From Powellomyces hirtus (Eukaryota > Chytridiomycota > Chytridiomycetes > Spizellomycetales > Powellomycetaceae), in assembly GCA_025526995.1 (NCBI GenBank), contig JAHLKG010000026.1, forward strand, positions 278,001-342,000: a stretch of 64,000 nt of DNA, in the 5' to 3' direction. The notes below the pieces were generated by a model. The model did no database searches. It was not told the DNA's origin and was given only the letters and a program-made list of their open reading frames with translations. Positions 51,111 through 63,913 of this stretch are shown here, one piece after another. The position numbers and the translations under genes were made by a program. The number at the start of each line of letters is the position of its first letter. Position 1 is the first letter of the stretch.

Positions 51111-53283
51111 TGAAGACAATGAAGAATCAGCATGAATTGCCATCCACATTGCATCTCATCTCATAGTTCACCCGCATAGCACGTGACGAAATCGGACGTA
51201 CATAGCCCGTCTTTCCGTGTGTCCCACAGGGGCACAAGATCTCCATAGAGTACCCTCCTATAACACAGGCTTTTAGTCTCGGCCGGTGATAGTATGCATG
51301 CATAGCTGGCGTAGGCTTTGTGTGAGCCGACACCTAAGAATGAATATCCGCACATATGCCATGCATGAGTCGATGATATAATGAATGTCCTGACTTGATT
51401 CGATGTTGGTTCAATTATGAAGTCACATCGAGACCTCTCGAGGGATATCTTTGCAACACCAGGCGTTTCCCGATGGATACAATTCCCCCTTCTGTGGAAG
51501 GGATCCCGACTGTTACGAACCCGCAATTTACTCGCCCTTTTTATCGTCGCCCCCTGTGCATGGTGCGCAATTAGGGACCAATCGGGAATGACATGCTGGC
51601 TACTGTATACAAATCACCTCGGCAGTTTTTTTTTTTTCAAACTTCCGCAAAGCACAGGTGCCCGAGATAACAGCCATGTGGCTTGGGACGTACGTTGCAC
51701 GACAGGGATGAGGACCAAGGACGTGGGACGTGTACAGAAACGGACGGGCGCCGGTGCATTATTAGAAGGGGACGTAAATGTTGGGGCGTGACGGATCAGA
51801 CAAGCCCTTGCTCTAATAGAACCTCACCGTAAGCTACAGTAGGTAGATGAACTCATATTGGGACTTGTACACATATCCCGCCGGGTCTGCGGTGTAACGC
51901 GGAAAACCGACCAAGGTTCCCGCAGCTCCGCGTTGGCGAGCGACACGGGAGGCGCCGGCCGTCTTGCACAACAAATCCTACCCACGGCGCGTAACCCAGC
52001 AAACCGATATGAATGCCAGCAGAAGCGCGTGACCAACATGCCGGGACGCGCGCACAAACAACCACACTTTGTTTTTATGCGTCTGTCCTCGGTAACGTAC
52101 TGTACGGGCGACAGCTTGGGTTTCCTTGGATTGTACACGGATCCGCGACGACGAGTCTGCGCCGTAATCCGAACGCGCGCGGCCGAGACCCTGGGACGCA
52201 CCTGCACCGCCTTACAGCAAAAACAGCATTGTTTGCCTCGACTTTTTCGGTTTTCATTACATGCGGGGCGCCAGGCCTTCAAAAAAAGAGTATAACCTCT
52301 ATTGGAATGTTGAGGATTGCATACTCAATGTCGGTCCTTACATGAGATCCTGATTGCAATCCCCGCTCAGAACGTGTGACTGACATACTGGTAACCTGTC
52401 AAAGCTGAACAGGTCACGTGTGTGATGACGTGATTAAGATAGTTTCACTTGACAAGCAAAACCTTCTCGACAAGTCTCAAGCCATAGTTTACACGTTTAC
52501 ATATCGATACATACATCTCTGTGCATCTGACAAGCGTTACAATGTCATCTGCATTCACAGAAGAGCTCTGTAGATCCCCTACGAAGGCAATATAAGCGGA
52601 ACATTCGAAGCTCGGCCATTCCTCTGCATTTGCCGATAAAGCACTGGTCCCAGACAGATATCCGAGTGAGTGAGTGGGTGATTGAGTGACAGGCCATCCT
52701 ATTTGTATCCCCTCAGGATAGATGTGGGATAGGCGCCACGCGCATTACGTGAGCCACTCAGCCACTTGAATCACTCACTTCACTCACTCGCCTTGTTCCC
52801 ATTCCCTCTTTCCTTCCCCTTGAAGGCCTTCCTTCCCCTTGCCATCCATCATACTCTGTCTCTGTCTGTGTCTGTCTGTCTGTCTGTCTGTGGCTCACGT
52901 GCGTGACTGTGTGACTCACGCTCCCTTGCCTAATAATAGCCACACGCGCGCATTCGCCCATCGTTGACTATTAGTGACCATTTGGGACTATTGGACTCAA
53001 TGGGGGTCAAGTTGGACAAGACAGGACTATGGCCAGACACAGACAGACAGGCGTATTATTATTATTATTATATCGATAGACACGCGCGCGCTACTTCCCT
53101 CCCCCTAAGAATAGCCACCCCCCTCCCTCACTCGTGGCGCTATGAGTCTTGTCTCACTCACTCATGGACGCGTTATATCCCCCCCGTCGCCGTCGCTCAA
53201 AACTCACATATCGACATGCCATTGCCAATCCACTCGCTATAACTCACTTCTTTACCCTCGCAATTCGGCCCCCTCACAGCAAC
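51111..53283. other. Intergenic region with microsatellites
   Basis: No gene recognised. Contains CACTCACT-type runs at about 52770-52790, (TCTG)n at about 52855-52890 and (TAT)n at about 53053-53071. Several open frames exist but have no recognisable sequence features. Confidence 0.4.
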
Positions 53284-54126
53284 ATGAGTCTCCTCATCAC
53301 CACCTTCACCGCATTGACCGTTTCCCACACCATCGTCTACCTCAACACGCTTCTCGGGAGGACAGAGCTCGCCACGAGAATCAGAATCCCCCTGATCCTC
53401 ATGTGCCTCACCCACATCATCCAACGCATCACCATGATGTTCTACTTTGATTCCACCCTCACCCGAAACTGCACCGCCCTCATCGTCATCGGAAACCTGT
53501 TTGGCGAAATCGCCTTTCGCTACACCCTGCTCTACATGTTGGCCCTGCTGTTCCGCACCATGCGCAAGGAGGACATCGCCTCAAAAGCCGTCGCCGTCGT
53601 CTCGTTTCTCCTGTGGCTCGGCTCCTCCATCGCCTTCATGGAACACATGATCACCGCCCCCATCATCGACCACGCCGTGTGCCAGCAGATCCTCACCCCC
53701 TGGAAAACCACCGTCAACAACACCCTCTTCCTCCTCTCCTTTGTCGTCGTCGCCCTCCCCATCATCCTCCACCTCAGCAAGCATCTGCGCGACTCGCGCA
53801 TGGTCAACCGCTCCTCCTCCACCGTCGACGGCGTCTACTACCGCCAACTCATCTACATTGTCGTCTTTACCGTCTCCTACCTCGTCCTCGTGCTCGCCCA
53901 ATGGTTCATCTCCCCCAGCGACTGGGGATGGCTCATGATGGATTTCATCCTCTGCGACTACATCTGGTTGAACGGCATTCAACTGTGGACGTTCCAAATG
54001 ACCTCCGATGGGCCCTCGGCTCAACGCAAAAGCGACAGCTTGAGCAACAAGGAATCCAAAAACAAGCTGGCCCACGTACCCAATGCGTCAGCCAAATTCA
54101 TAAAGGCTCCATCGTCTCTAGCCTAA
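53284..54126 (+). CDS. Multi-pass membrane protein, unknown
   Basis: 280 residues from ATG 53284 (MSLLITTFTALTVSHTIVYL); TAA stop; the frame extends upstream to 53149, but that part is not hydrophobic. About seven hydrophobic segments are visible, at roughly 1-20, 33-50, 60-90, 105-125, 145-165, 200-220 and 225-245. The C-terminal tail is hydrophilic and Ser/Lys-rich. A seven-helix receptor-like layout is possible, but no family motif is seen. Strong C-rich third codon positions support coding. Confidence 0.6.
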   Translation: MSLLITTFTALTVSHTIVYLNTLLGRTELATRIRIPLILMCLTHIIQRITMMFYFDSTLTRNCTALIVIGNLFGEIAFRYTLLYMLALLFRTMRKEDIASKAVAVVSFLLWLGSSIAFMEHMITAPIIDHAVCQQILTPWKTTVNNTLFLLSFVVVALPIILHLSKHLRDSRMVNRSSSTVDGVYYRQLIYIVVFTVSYLVLVLAQWFISPSDWGWLMMDFILCDYIWLNGIQLWTFQMTSDGPSAQRKSDSLSNKESKNKLAHVPNASAKFIKAPSSLA

Positions 54127-57100
54127 CCCAGTCCCGTGCACTTTCGTATCACTATCCCAGCCACATCCCCCTAATATCCCGCCCCCCTCCTTCCCTTTAC
54201 ATTGCGAACTCATGACAGAGATCCCAATAACATATATCAGCCCAGTGTCATAAACACAATAGAGATAACAGATTATGCATATACGCGCGCAGGTGGACAT
54301 GGCGTGGGATTCGCGCGCGGAGACTGTGCCGTACAGTCAGTGGACAAAAAGTCCTCCGCGGCCCCCCTAGATATACCACCATACAAACGTCCTGCCTGTA
54401 CGATGCGGCGGAACCCGCAAACTTTTGTCGTCTGGCTGTATCTTCGAGTCGTTCATTGATGTGTGCGTCGCGTGTGAGAGACGAATGAGTTTCCCCTTGA
54501 CCCAATCAATAACCGTCCCACAATTGTACAGACTGCAAGAAGCTCCCCACTTGCAAACACTGACCAGCATCGCAGACCTCAAACCGCTTCAGCGGTGAAA
54601 GGGAATATAACATACAGTAGATCCCATACCCCCAGTTCCCCGCGGACTGCGCCACTGCTGCGTGTGTGCGCGTCTCGTTTGAGTGGGCCAAGCCCTTGGG
54701 TAGCGATTTACTGTAATCTCACACGCCCCATGGGAACGATAAGGTGGGCGCCACAACGTCTCGCCAGCTGCGACCTGCGAAATGGCAAGCAAGCTTTGAG
54801 CAACTACTGTAGCCTGTCAGTTTGGGGAGAGTAGGGTGTGCCCAAACGTCCTAGCGAAATGACCGCAGAAGAAACTCCTCAACGCTTAATGCCAGCAAAA
54901 CAAAAATGTTTTATTCCAGTTATTCAACTGGCCTGGTTCGTACCAGAAAAACGCAACCGAATAACCAAAAAAAAAAAAAAGCTGGTGGGTTGGGAAAACT
55001 AACTCGGTCCGAAACCCGGAAAACATGAACGAGAAAAGGGTACACAACAAAAGCAGGAAATCACGGGGGGTGTGCTGGGGGGGCTTAACTACCGTAACAT
55101 GCTGTCTTCTGGTGACCAGCAGTTCCAGGGGTGTGCACCATGAGGTGCGGCAAAGTGTCCGCTTGGATGATTCTCTTTTGAGACGTTGGTATAAACGTCA
55201 CATCCTCGTTATGATGTCCACACAACGGGTCAGTATTGTCTGTCATCCCCCCCCCCCCCCCCCCCTGGAAGAATCAACGAACCGGGGACAGCAATGGAAC
55301 CCAGATGTTCAAACTGGGCCCACCCTGCGGATTGGGACACTACCGCCACCCTTTTTTCCACACTGGGACATTTTCCTCGGCAGAACGCATCTGCACATAT
55401 GTCAGGGGTCACAAGTACCGGAACTTGCACAGAACAGCTAGCGGAAGTGTGGGACCCCCCCTATCGTCACGCAAGATCTGGTGCACTCGCGCCCTTGCTG
55501 TTCAATCTCACAGGTGTGCACATTGCTCCAGCTGGAGGATTTCATGGGGGATGCAAAAAAGTGCTTTCCGCTTTTTCCCAATCATGCAGGACATACATGC
55601 GATGCTTGGACTATGCCTCACATGTCTGCATCATATATCTCGCCACCCGCATCTGCGTGCGTTACCTTACCTTGAGGTGCTGCAGGGTAATCCGCTTCAT
55701 CCCGTTTGGGATTGGAGGCAGCACTCATATAATAACGAGCTGCGTTGCTCGTGGACATGGCGCGGGTGATGAGGCTGTACCGGCGTTGAGTCGATGGTGC
55801 GGTTTGTTGATGATGGGGTGGTGGAGTATGATGATAAAGAGTCGTCGCCGTCCTGGATGCCTCCGTGGATGCCTCCGTGTCCTGATGGGTGGTGTCGTCG
55901 CAATGTTACCCCTGTTGTTGTCGGGATCGTTATCGTCACCCATAATAATATATTTCCGTGCGTTTGTGGTTTCTGTAGAGCGTGTTCTGACCAATGCGCA
56001 GTGTGCGGATCACGCTACCGTTCACAATTGTCTGCTCGCATATTTATAGCCCCCTCGTGGGGTTGTACCGGCGACTGCAATACTTTGCTCCGTACGTGTC
56101 GGTTTATCGATAAAATCGACAAACGCACGTCTCTCATGTCACTCACCTGCTGCCGTGCTCGGATGGTTGTGGGTCCTTCTCGTACGCACACCTTCGCATG
56201 TTCGAGATGGCTTCCCCTCGTCAACTCCCCAAGCGAAAACCCCGAGCAGGTTCATATACAGCAGAGTTCCTCCCGTTGCTGCAGTTTCAACGTTCGTCGT
56301 CGTCTCGCGGGGACCGACCGTCGAGTGGGTCGGGGATGTAGAGACATGGGTGGGGGATCGCGTAGCGACCCATGGATGAACGGAACAGAACGTTCCCCCC
56401 CCCAAAGGCGGGTCGGAAATAACGGGATTGAGGTATTGCGGAGCGAGATTTGGAGGCATCGATGTCGTTTCTTGGTGCGCTTTCGTTTCGGGGCCCCATC
56501 GCGCAGGCGGGATTGGGGAAGTGCGAGGGTAGACGCCACGACGAACACATCTCCCCAGCGGTCTCGAGCCGAGGTACTTGGCGATTGAGTCCGTTAATAG
56601 CATCCGAGCAAGTTGCGTATCGCGCAGATCGGAAGTCACAAGGACCTCTTCCCTTCTCGGCTGCTCTCAGCAGCTTGTGGCTTGGGCATGAGCTTTGTGT
56701 GTGGTCATGTTCAACACCTACTCGGTCTCGGGAGAAGAGAGCTCGATTTTCTCAGCTGTCTTTTGAGACCTTTTTTGTTTTTTTTTGTTTTTTTTCGCAG
56801 GAGAGCTGTCACCGACTTTGGGTGCCGCATCTCCTCCATCTTCTCCGCGAGAGCAACGTTCCTCCCGCGCACAGCACCCCCATTAGACGTTCCCGTGTGT
56901 GGATCTCTGCACTCCAATCCCATATTGTCCGTTTATAAGAATCCCGTTTGGGGGCGATGAGGGGTCATGAACTATCCGCGGCTTTCCACATCGTGACCTT
57001 CGCAGACATCGTATAGCCACGATCTGCCACCATTTCCCGCACGGTACGGTATATCATCCATGCCTTCTCCGGTGAACTAGGGAGTGTTGCCAGCGGGGCA

Positions 57101-58575
57101 GGCATGGCGGAGCCTGTGCAGCTGAGGGTTGATGGGAACTCGTTGTCTCGTATGCCTCTCTCTGTAGATGTATATCAGTCTATATGTAACATTATGTACA
57201 CCTGCGTCGGAGAGAAAAGGCCACTCGCTGGTATCGATAAAAGGATCCCGTCCTTTCGCTTTCGATAGGCAATGTTCTTGTAAGACATAAGACTCTAAAC
57301 GGCGGCCAGTGTCCATGGATCATCCGGCGCATATCAAAACAGAAGGGCCCAAGTGCGACGGGACTCCCCGTCATGCAGCAGCTCAACCCATATGGGGTCC
57401 GCGTCCCGCATTGCCATTCTGTGACCCAGGACAGGAGACGACGCCGGCCATGGACAAACTATGGAGAGAACTTTTGCGTCCCGCCTCGCCTGTAGCAGGC
57501 AGTCTCGGGGAAACCTGGAGGGAGACGCGCGGAAAAGATTGGGTGGATTTTCGATGGGTGCGGCGCCCCCTACGGGCTGGCTGTCAACTCGGGAAAGAGC
57601 TCTCTGCGGAGATGCTCTCGTGGCGTACGTGGTCTCAGCGAACCTCTCAGTCGTCGTATGCATGGAGCTGTGTGACGGAAACCCGACTTGGCGGCGACGG
57701 CCAGCGGGAAAGATCGCCCCAGAAAACCATGTCATGTTGGTGCGCACCATCAGAGCCTTGCTTCGAAAGCGCAGTGAGGGCCGCGGGGAAGGTTCTCTCG
57801 GGCCGTGCCTTTTCACGTTTTGGCTTCGCATCAGGGAGAAAGCGGAAACCTGAGGTCGTTCGCGGACATCGACGTGGAACAGGTACAACGCCGGGGACTG
57901 TCAAGCCCGCGGACATATGTCCACAAGCAAGCTGCGAAGACGGTACGCTTGCGTGAAATGGACCCGGAACGCTCTGCCTGTGTTCGTCACCCAGGTAGGA
58001 ACCAGCGCGACCCCCGTTACTCTACGCGCGGGGGGGGGGGGGGGGGGTTGGAGTTCGCGGTTCGAGTCGACCGGTTTGCGGGATAACGGTCAATGGTAAA
58101 GTCGCTAATTGGGAGTTAAGAGCAGTTTTTTTTTTGCCAAGTGGGCATCATTGTTAACGAATCACATGTCATTTCCCAGCGGGCCCCAGACTTTACAAAA
58201 AGTGCAAAAAGTGCGAAACAGAGTCATGTGTCCCGAACTCCCACGCTATGCCAATCTCGGGATAAAAATATGGGACTCGCACCCGGCATGACCGATGTGG
58301 CCCCATCAGATGGGTGGAAAGGATATGCAGCTACGTGAGATGCAACATATACACGCTTCTAACTCATGTATCGCTATTTGCCTAGTTGACGATTGCCACC
58401 ATACGGGAAGATGTTCTTTTCAGCATATCGTGTCATGTCCAGCGATCCCGCCGCGGCAAAGCTGCTTTTGACTGTGCTCCGATCAGGAATCTGGTGGCAG
58501 TAGCCCATAGGGCATTGATTTTGATTGAACTGGACAGGACTCAACCGACAACTTTGAAAGTGACCTCGGCGTCGA
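54127..58575. other. Long region without recognisable genes
   Basis: About 4.4 kb. It contains an A run near 54967, a C run of about 17-18 at 55247-55265, T-rich runs near 56775, and a G run of about 17 at 58030-58047. The many open frames overlap each other on both strands and show no domain or splice pattern I can support. A non-coding RNA or very divergent gene cannot be excluded. Confidence 0.4.
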
Positions 58576-60059
58576 CTAGGTCAATGTAGCTATTGCTTGA
58601 TGCTTTCTTTTCCCCGCATCGTCTTCTTTTGGCTGGATTTCACCCCAAGCGACTGCCATCTAAAGGAAAACGTTGTGTAAAGTCTCAACTGCAGCTCTCT
58701 TGCAAAATCGCAAGCATGTTCAACTTACGAGGCTTAGGCCTGCCAGGCATGGCGTCCCGATGACCGTTCCAAAGGATTGAGGTATAGAGACCCAACGGAG
58801 TTCCAACATCTTGACGAAGGAAAGATATTATGGTCAGGGCATCTGAACTGGATGGTTTCTTGCCAAGCAGCGTTTTGCGTAAAGTACCTCGCCGCCATAA
58901 AGGGCAAAAAGCCCAACTACCACTCCAAACCACAAGAAGATTGACATAAAAGCGTAGTTGAACACTTTCATCTACCAAAAAAAAAAGAACAAAAACGGGT
59001 GGTCAACGAAAATAGTTCGCACAATTGCACAATCGGATGATGCGGGCCTGGCGCCGCAAACAGACCTTTGTAATTGCCTTCTGCATCTGGTTCGCTTGCG
59101 TGCTAGATGGATTTACGGTTGCTTTTGTTTCGAGGGCACTCTGTGCGTGGCTCTTGACCTCTTGAGCCGAAACTTCGGCGATACGCACCAGTTGCCTACC
59201 ACAAGGGAAGCAAATGTTGACTTTTGTTTCAAGAGCGTCGTGGAAAGAATAGATATGTGAGAACTTGCCTTCCGAAAATTCCATACGCAAACCCAGTCAA
59301 AATGTTATTGATGCAACATACACTCCAACACACTGCTTCATTCCATCGATATCCGACCATGTCGCCCGAATCATATGTCTGTCCGCCTCTGATGACAAAA
59401 GGAAGAAGGCTGATTTCAAAGGATATCGCGGCCCAGCGCGTGAGGCGAATGGCGCCCTTGGTAGGCAGCCAAACCACGCTGTGCGGGGGAGTCGAAGAGG
59501 CACTATGTGGGAGCAAGAGATGAAGCAGCCTTCCGAACTCGGCGCAATAACCGTTTGCGCCCAACTGCCCGCGGTATCTTACATTGACAGAATATATAGC
59601 CAGCCTCCGATCCGGCCGAAACCCCATTGGATATGGTGCAGAAGATTTGTGAATAACATATATGTTCCCGAATGGCGGTACAGGCCACCGGCCAGGACGA
59701 GATTATAAATCGTTTTCACTGCAAACAAGGTTCATATGAATCACAATGTTCTCACCGGGGGGGGGGGGGGGATCTGTAACGAAACCGCAGTACATACAGA
59801 AGAAGCAACCAAACGTCATGACAAACACATGCGAGTCCAGCGTCGTGAGCCCATCTCTCCAGATCGGGAGCTTCTTGACAATGCAGCGCCGATAGAGTGC
59901 ACCGCATCCCACCAGAAAGAACAGAAATGAGATCACGGCCGACACATAATACACCACGATGAAGTAGGTTGCATCGCGGCAATGGTGGATTTGAGTCGTC
60001 CATCTGCACCCGCTGTGAGAAATTTGCTGCGGCAGCGGCTGGTAATCGGTAGAGCGCAT
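58576..60059 (-). CDS. Multi-exon membrane protein, unknown
   Basis: Starts at ATG 60059 (MRSTDYQPLPQQISH). Supported exons: 59786-60059, 59583-59718, from 59478 to about 59266, one near 59200-59067, 58888-58971, and two more ending at TAG 58576. The join after 59266 is unsure. Hydrophobic segments: FIVVYYVSAVISFLFFLVGC, FVMTFGCFFCMYC, ISFEISLLPFVI, VCCINNILTGFAYGIFG and FMSIFLWFGVVVGLFALYGG, so at least five membrane spans. Hydrophilic C-terminus (EIQPKEDDAGKRKHQ). No family recognised; it could be receptor-like. A G run at 59758-59770 lies in the first intron. Confidence 0.55.
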
Positions 60060-61102
60060 CGGGAAGCCTCTTACATGCACACTCCTTCTGGGTAGGGTCG
60101 ATATGGCTTCACGTATCCCATTTTCCACTGTCAGAATGATTGGTTGTTTTTATACGCGCTCGTTCTCTGGGTTGCTGCCGATAAGAGATGTGCGCAAGTT
60201 GGCCGCCTTGGTTTCGACTCTGGCCAACGATTTGTTCAACACACCTGAACCGCTGGAACTGAGACTTTGGGAGACACTATTTTGCTTGCTGATGCTTGTG
60301 CGGAAAAAAATCTTTGGGTGGACACTGTGGCCATCGTTTGGGCTCGGGCTGGTAGACATCGAACGGCATTTCTATTTTTAGGATAGAAAAGCGCGCTGTT
60401 CCATTGAGTACTACCAGAGCAAGCAACACATGTGAACCGCTTGGACCACCTGATCGGGAGACAATATATGGTTACGTATGCGGTGCTTCAATGCTTTCAC
60501 TAGTGGCATTCTCAGTAATTCTTTAACAACATCCACATGCCTGGCACGTTATGCCCATATGAGATGAGATCCTCATCGCGGCGGCCATTCAAACAGTTTA
60601 CAATCCAAAGGGGGTATACCCTGAATTCCGTCAGTGTGTCACAGCACGAGGAGTGCAAGACCAGAATGAATCACGGTTGAGAAGAGTATTTATTCAGCAT
60701 ATACACCAGTTTATCCTTCCAAATCCTCCGTCAATATCACTCAGGATTCTCACATATCGGCAGTTTGGGGATGATCCCTGCAGAGACGAAGTTGTACTTC
60801 ACCTGTAAGATTCGTTGGTCATCGCTTTGTGTCTGCATTACTGACGGCGAAACGCTCTTCGACGCAGTGAACAAAAATAATATACCGTGTTCCAATGTGT
60901 TTGTTCCAAAGTGGGATATCTTCCATGCGGTTTTGCGCCAGAACGCGTGGGCGGCACAGTCGCGAGATTCTTGTTTTGATCCAGCAAGCGGGATTTGGCT
61001 GACAAAGCCGCTGACAAAGATGGCGCCGGTGGTGTTTCCGCCGGACCATGGTTAATTCCGGCGGACTCGTTGATTTTTTAATTTACCAAGTGTATTCTCG
61101 CC
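60060..61102. other. Intergenic region between divergent genes
   Basis: No gene recognised. It lies between a minus-strand membrane protein gene and the plus-strand sensor gene and holds their upstream regions. Confidence 0.4.
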
Positions 61103-63913
61103 ATGAGTTACTCTGCCGTGGACGTCGTGGTCCCCGTTGACTCCGGCAAAGAAGAAGGCAAAATCAGCGATTTGGCCAAAGAATCTGGCCGCAAAGACAA
61201 GCATGCCACATGGTTTGTCGGCATTCCTTTGACTTTTTTGGCACCAATCTTGGTGGCGTTGGCTCTCGTCGGCGTGGTTCTGCCGGTTAGTGAGTCATAC
61301 AGTGTCCATATACGGACATGCACAGAATGCGGTTTTGCTCAACGCTTGAGGAGCTTTTGTAAAGAGCCTCCCTCTCATCAGGCCGTTTTTTGGTATCCAT
61401 CAGAATAGTGTCATCCTAAACAATGCCAGCATTGATAGCACTTCACACTTGGCCGGAAAGTATTTGTCGCTTCTCCTGGAAGATGTAAGTTAATTTGAAA
61501 ACCATTCCTGAAAGAAGCTTCTTTGTCGCACTTTCTTAGCAATTGTCATTTCCTTCTGTTGTCCAGGTTCGTGACAAAACCGAAACACCTATCAGAGCCC
61601 TGATTCCAATTGTCGAGTCACTCGTCAACTCACCGGCCGTCAACGAGACATTGACGGGCCCTTGGACGGGTCTGGAAAACTCTGCAGTCATACCAACCAT
61701 TGTTCTCGTCAAGGACAAGTTCAAGCTTGATTCGTTGCTCTGCTTCGGAACGGCTTTCAAAGCGTGCGTTTCAAAAAAAACACAACCATTAGAAAAAGCA
61801 ATAGGAGCGTTCCCATTGACTTGCTTTATCTTGTGCTTCTTCGTTTGATGTGGTCACAGTAATGTGAGCGTGACATTGCCCGTCACTACCGCGCATGCGC
61901 ACGAAGCTTGGGTCAGTGAGCTCTGTTTTTGGATCCTGAACCACAACATGATCTGACGTCGACGTCATTCATGACATCTCAGGTACAAGCGCTCAAGGAT
62001 CCCATAAATGTCTCGGAGACGGTTGTGTCCATCTTGGACAAAGACGGTCCGTTGTTTACATGATCCTATCAGCTAATTACCCCGCTCATACACACGCTTT
62101 GTCTCCAACCCTCAGAGGACAACAAACAACGATTCTACCATCTGGATCCTTATAGTAAGTGGGAACTTCTGCCAGCCGGCAAATTATTTAATGAATCTGA
62201 ATCAAAGTACTGATGAGAAATATCGAATCAACTTGTTCGCATACGCACAGCATATCAGCCAATCAAGCCATACTATACACTTTATAACAAAACTACGCTT
62301 ATCCCAAAGACCGGGTATATGCACCTGGGGCTCGGCGACCGGAAAATGTATCCGCGTAAAGAGTTTTTTGCGAGTAAGTTTAGACCACACAATGAACTCT
62401 GGAGGACCATCAGAATTAAAGTGGCTCAATTTAGTAAACGCGGAGAACAACGGCATGAAACTCGGCTTGATGGTTCTTCAAAGATTCAAAGAGGGAGCAA
62501 CAATTCCGTCTTATGCATGTGCAGCGGGGATTCTGGTCGACGCTACGTGGAACGACATGCTCCGTGCCGCCAAACCTGTTGAAACTAGCGGTATGTGGGA
62601 AGGTGCCTACTTGTACTTTCTGCTCCTTTCCCATCGCGTTCTCCCCATCTTCCGAGCAAGCAGCTCTTCCCCTCCGTCCCTCCCCAGCTGATGACCCTGT
62701 GCACAATGATTGAACTTCCCCTTATTGAACAGTGGTAGCCATTTTCGACATCAAGCTTGGAATTTTGGGAAGCAGCAACATGATCGTCAATAGCTCCAAT
62801 GTTGACCCCGTCACTGGCAAAATTCAGTACGCGCTGGCCAAAGTCGATGCAATGACGTTGGAACTGCGCGATCTTTTGGTCGCTCGGTACGGCAATTTTA
62901 CACAGGCAGTGGCTGCGGTCGCGGACAAGCCGTCGTTTGAACTTTTCTTGGCTGGAGAGCGTTGGGTAAGAGAATATTCGTTTCGCTGTTTTGTTGTTTT
63001 TGCGCGGGGATTCCGTTTCAGGTTTCTTTGGAAAGAAATTCATGACTAACAGCTTCCAAACAATCATCGGTTCCCCACGTCTCGTTGTGGACATCAGATT
63101 GTGAACCTTGGCGTTGCACAGCTGAGTACCTACGACCAAGCTCTGCTCGTCGCGGCACTCCCCCGTTCCGAGGTGAGTAAGCGAGAGAAGTGAGTTGGTT
63201 CATTTTCTTCGTCACCACGCACATGCGAAGTCTACTTGGTTTTGTTGAGTCTTAGTCACCTCCTGTGCTGGGAGCCAAACATAGAATGGCCTCTTAGGCT
63301 TCGAATACTGAATCCCCTCGTGAACAATAGGTCTATGGCGTGATTGAGAAAGCCAGTAGCCGCAGTCGGGCCATCTCGATCGGCATCTCGGCCGCCATGG
63401 CCGTGGTTGTCGCCGCGATCTTTGTCTTGGTCGTGTTACCACTTGGCACGCTGGCCAGGCAGATGGATCAGTTGACCAAGTTAAACTTTGGCACTCTGGA
63501 AGCTTCCGGCGCCTTGGATAGGCGATCTTGGGTTTGGGAGGTGCGATTCGCCCGTGTTGAAACCGTTGTCAATCCCTCGGAAAGAGAAGTCTTCCTCACA
63601 TTTGATGGTTTTGCCCTTTCCACCATACACGTAAAACAGCTACGACAAGTCCAGACCGTCTTCGCGACCATGGTCAAAGCCTTGTACGTCCTTCACCCGC
63701 ATTTCCCGTATGCTCCGCTTCCTAACGGAAAGATAAACAAAAACTCACTCCCTTGTTCACCATTTTTTACTGATTCCCAGCGCTGGAGCAATCAAGAAGA
63801 ACAAATCGATGATTGCCGGCGCCGCTGCTGCAAATGCCCCGAGTTCTCGAGGCCAAACCAATTCCGGGCCGACTGTCAAAGTGGTTCGCACTGCCGATCA
63901 ACAAGAGCTTTGA
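61103..63913 (+). CDS. Receptor-like protein with extracellular Cache-type sensor domain, no output domain
   Basis: Twelve exons: 61103-61285, 61404-61484, 61567-61763, 61860-61911, 61983-62046, 62116-62154, 62251-62373, 62414-62590, 62733-62965, 63098-63172, 63331-63683, 63781-63913; 1,710 nt, 569 residues, TGA stop. A cytosolic start is followed by a membrane helix (FLAPILVALALVGVVLP). The large extracellular part has the double-Cache style of chytrid receptors (TGYMHLGLGD, GMKLGLMVLQRFKEGA, VVAIFDIKLGILGSSN). A second helix follows (AMAVVVAAIFVLVVLPLG), then a HAMP-like linker and QLRQVQTVFATMVKAF. Related receptors usually continue into a kinase or cyclase; here the frame stops soon after. 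Ligand unknown. Confidence 0.72.

Noticed and set aside
55236..56588. Several overlapping frames of 170-260 codons on the plus strand
   Set aside because: They overlap one another in different frames, cross a C homopolymer, and show no domain, splice pattern or codon bias.
57309..57956. Overlapping frames on both strands (up to 215 codons)
   Set aside because: Arg/Gly/Pro-rich translations in a GC-rich stretch, equally open on both strands; nothing supports one as a gene.
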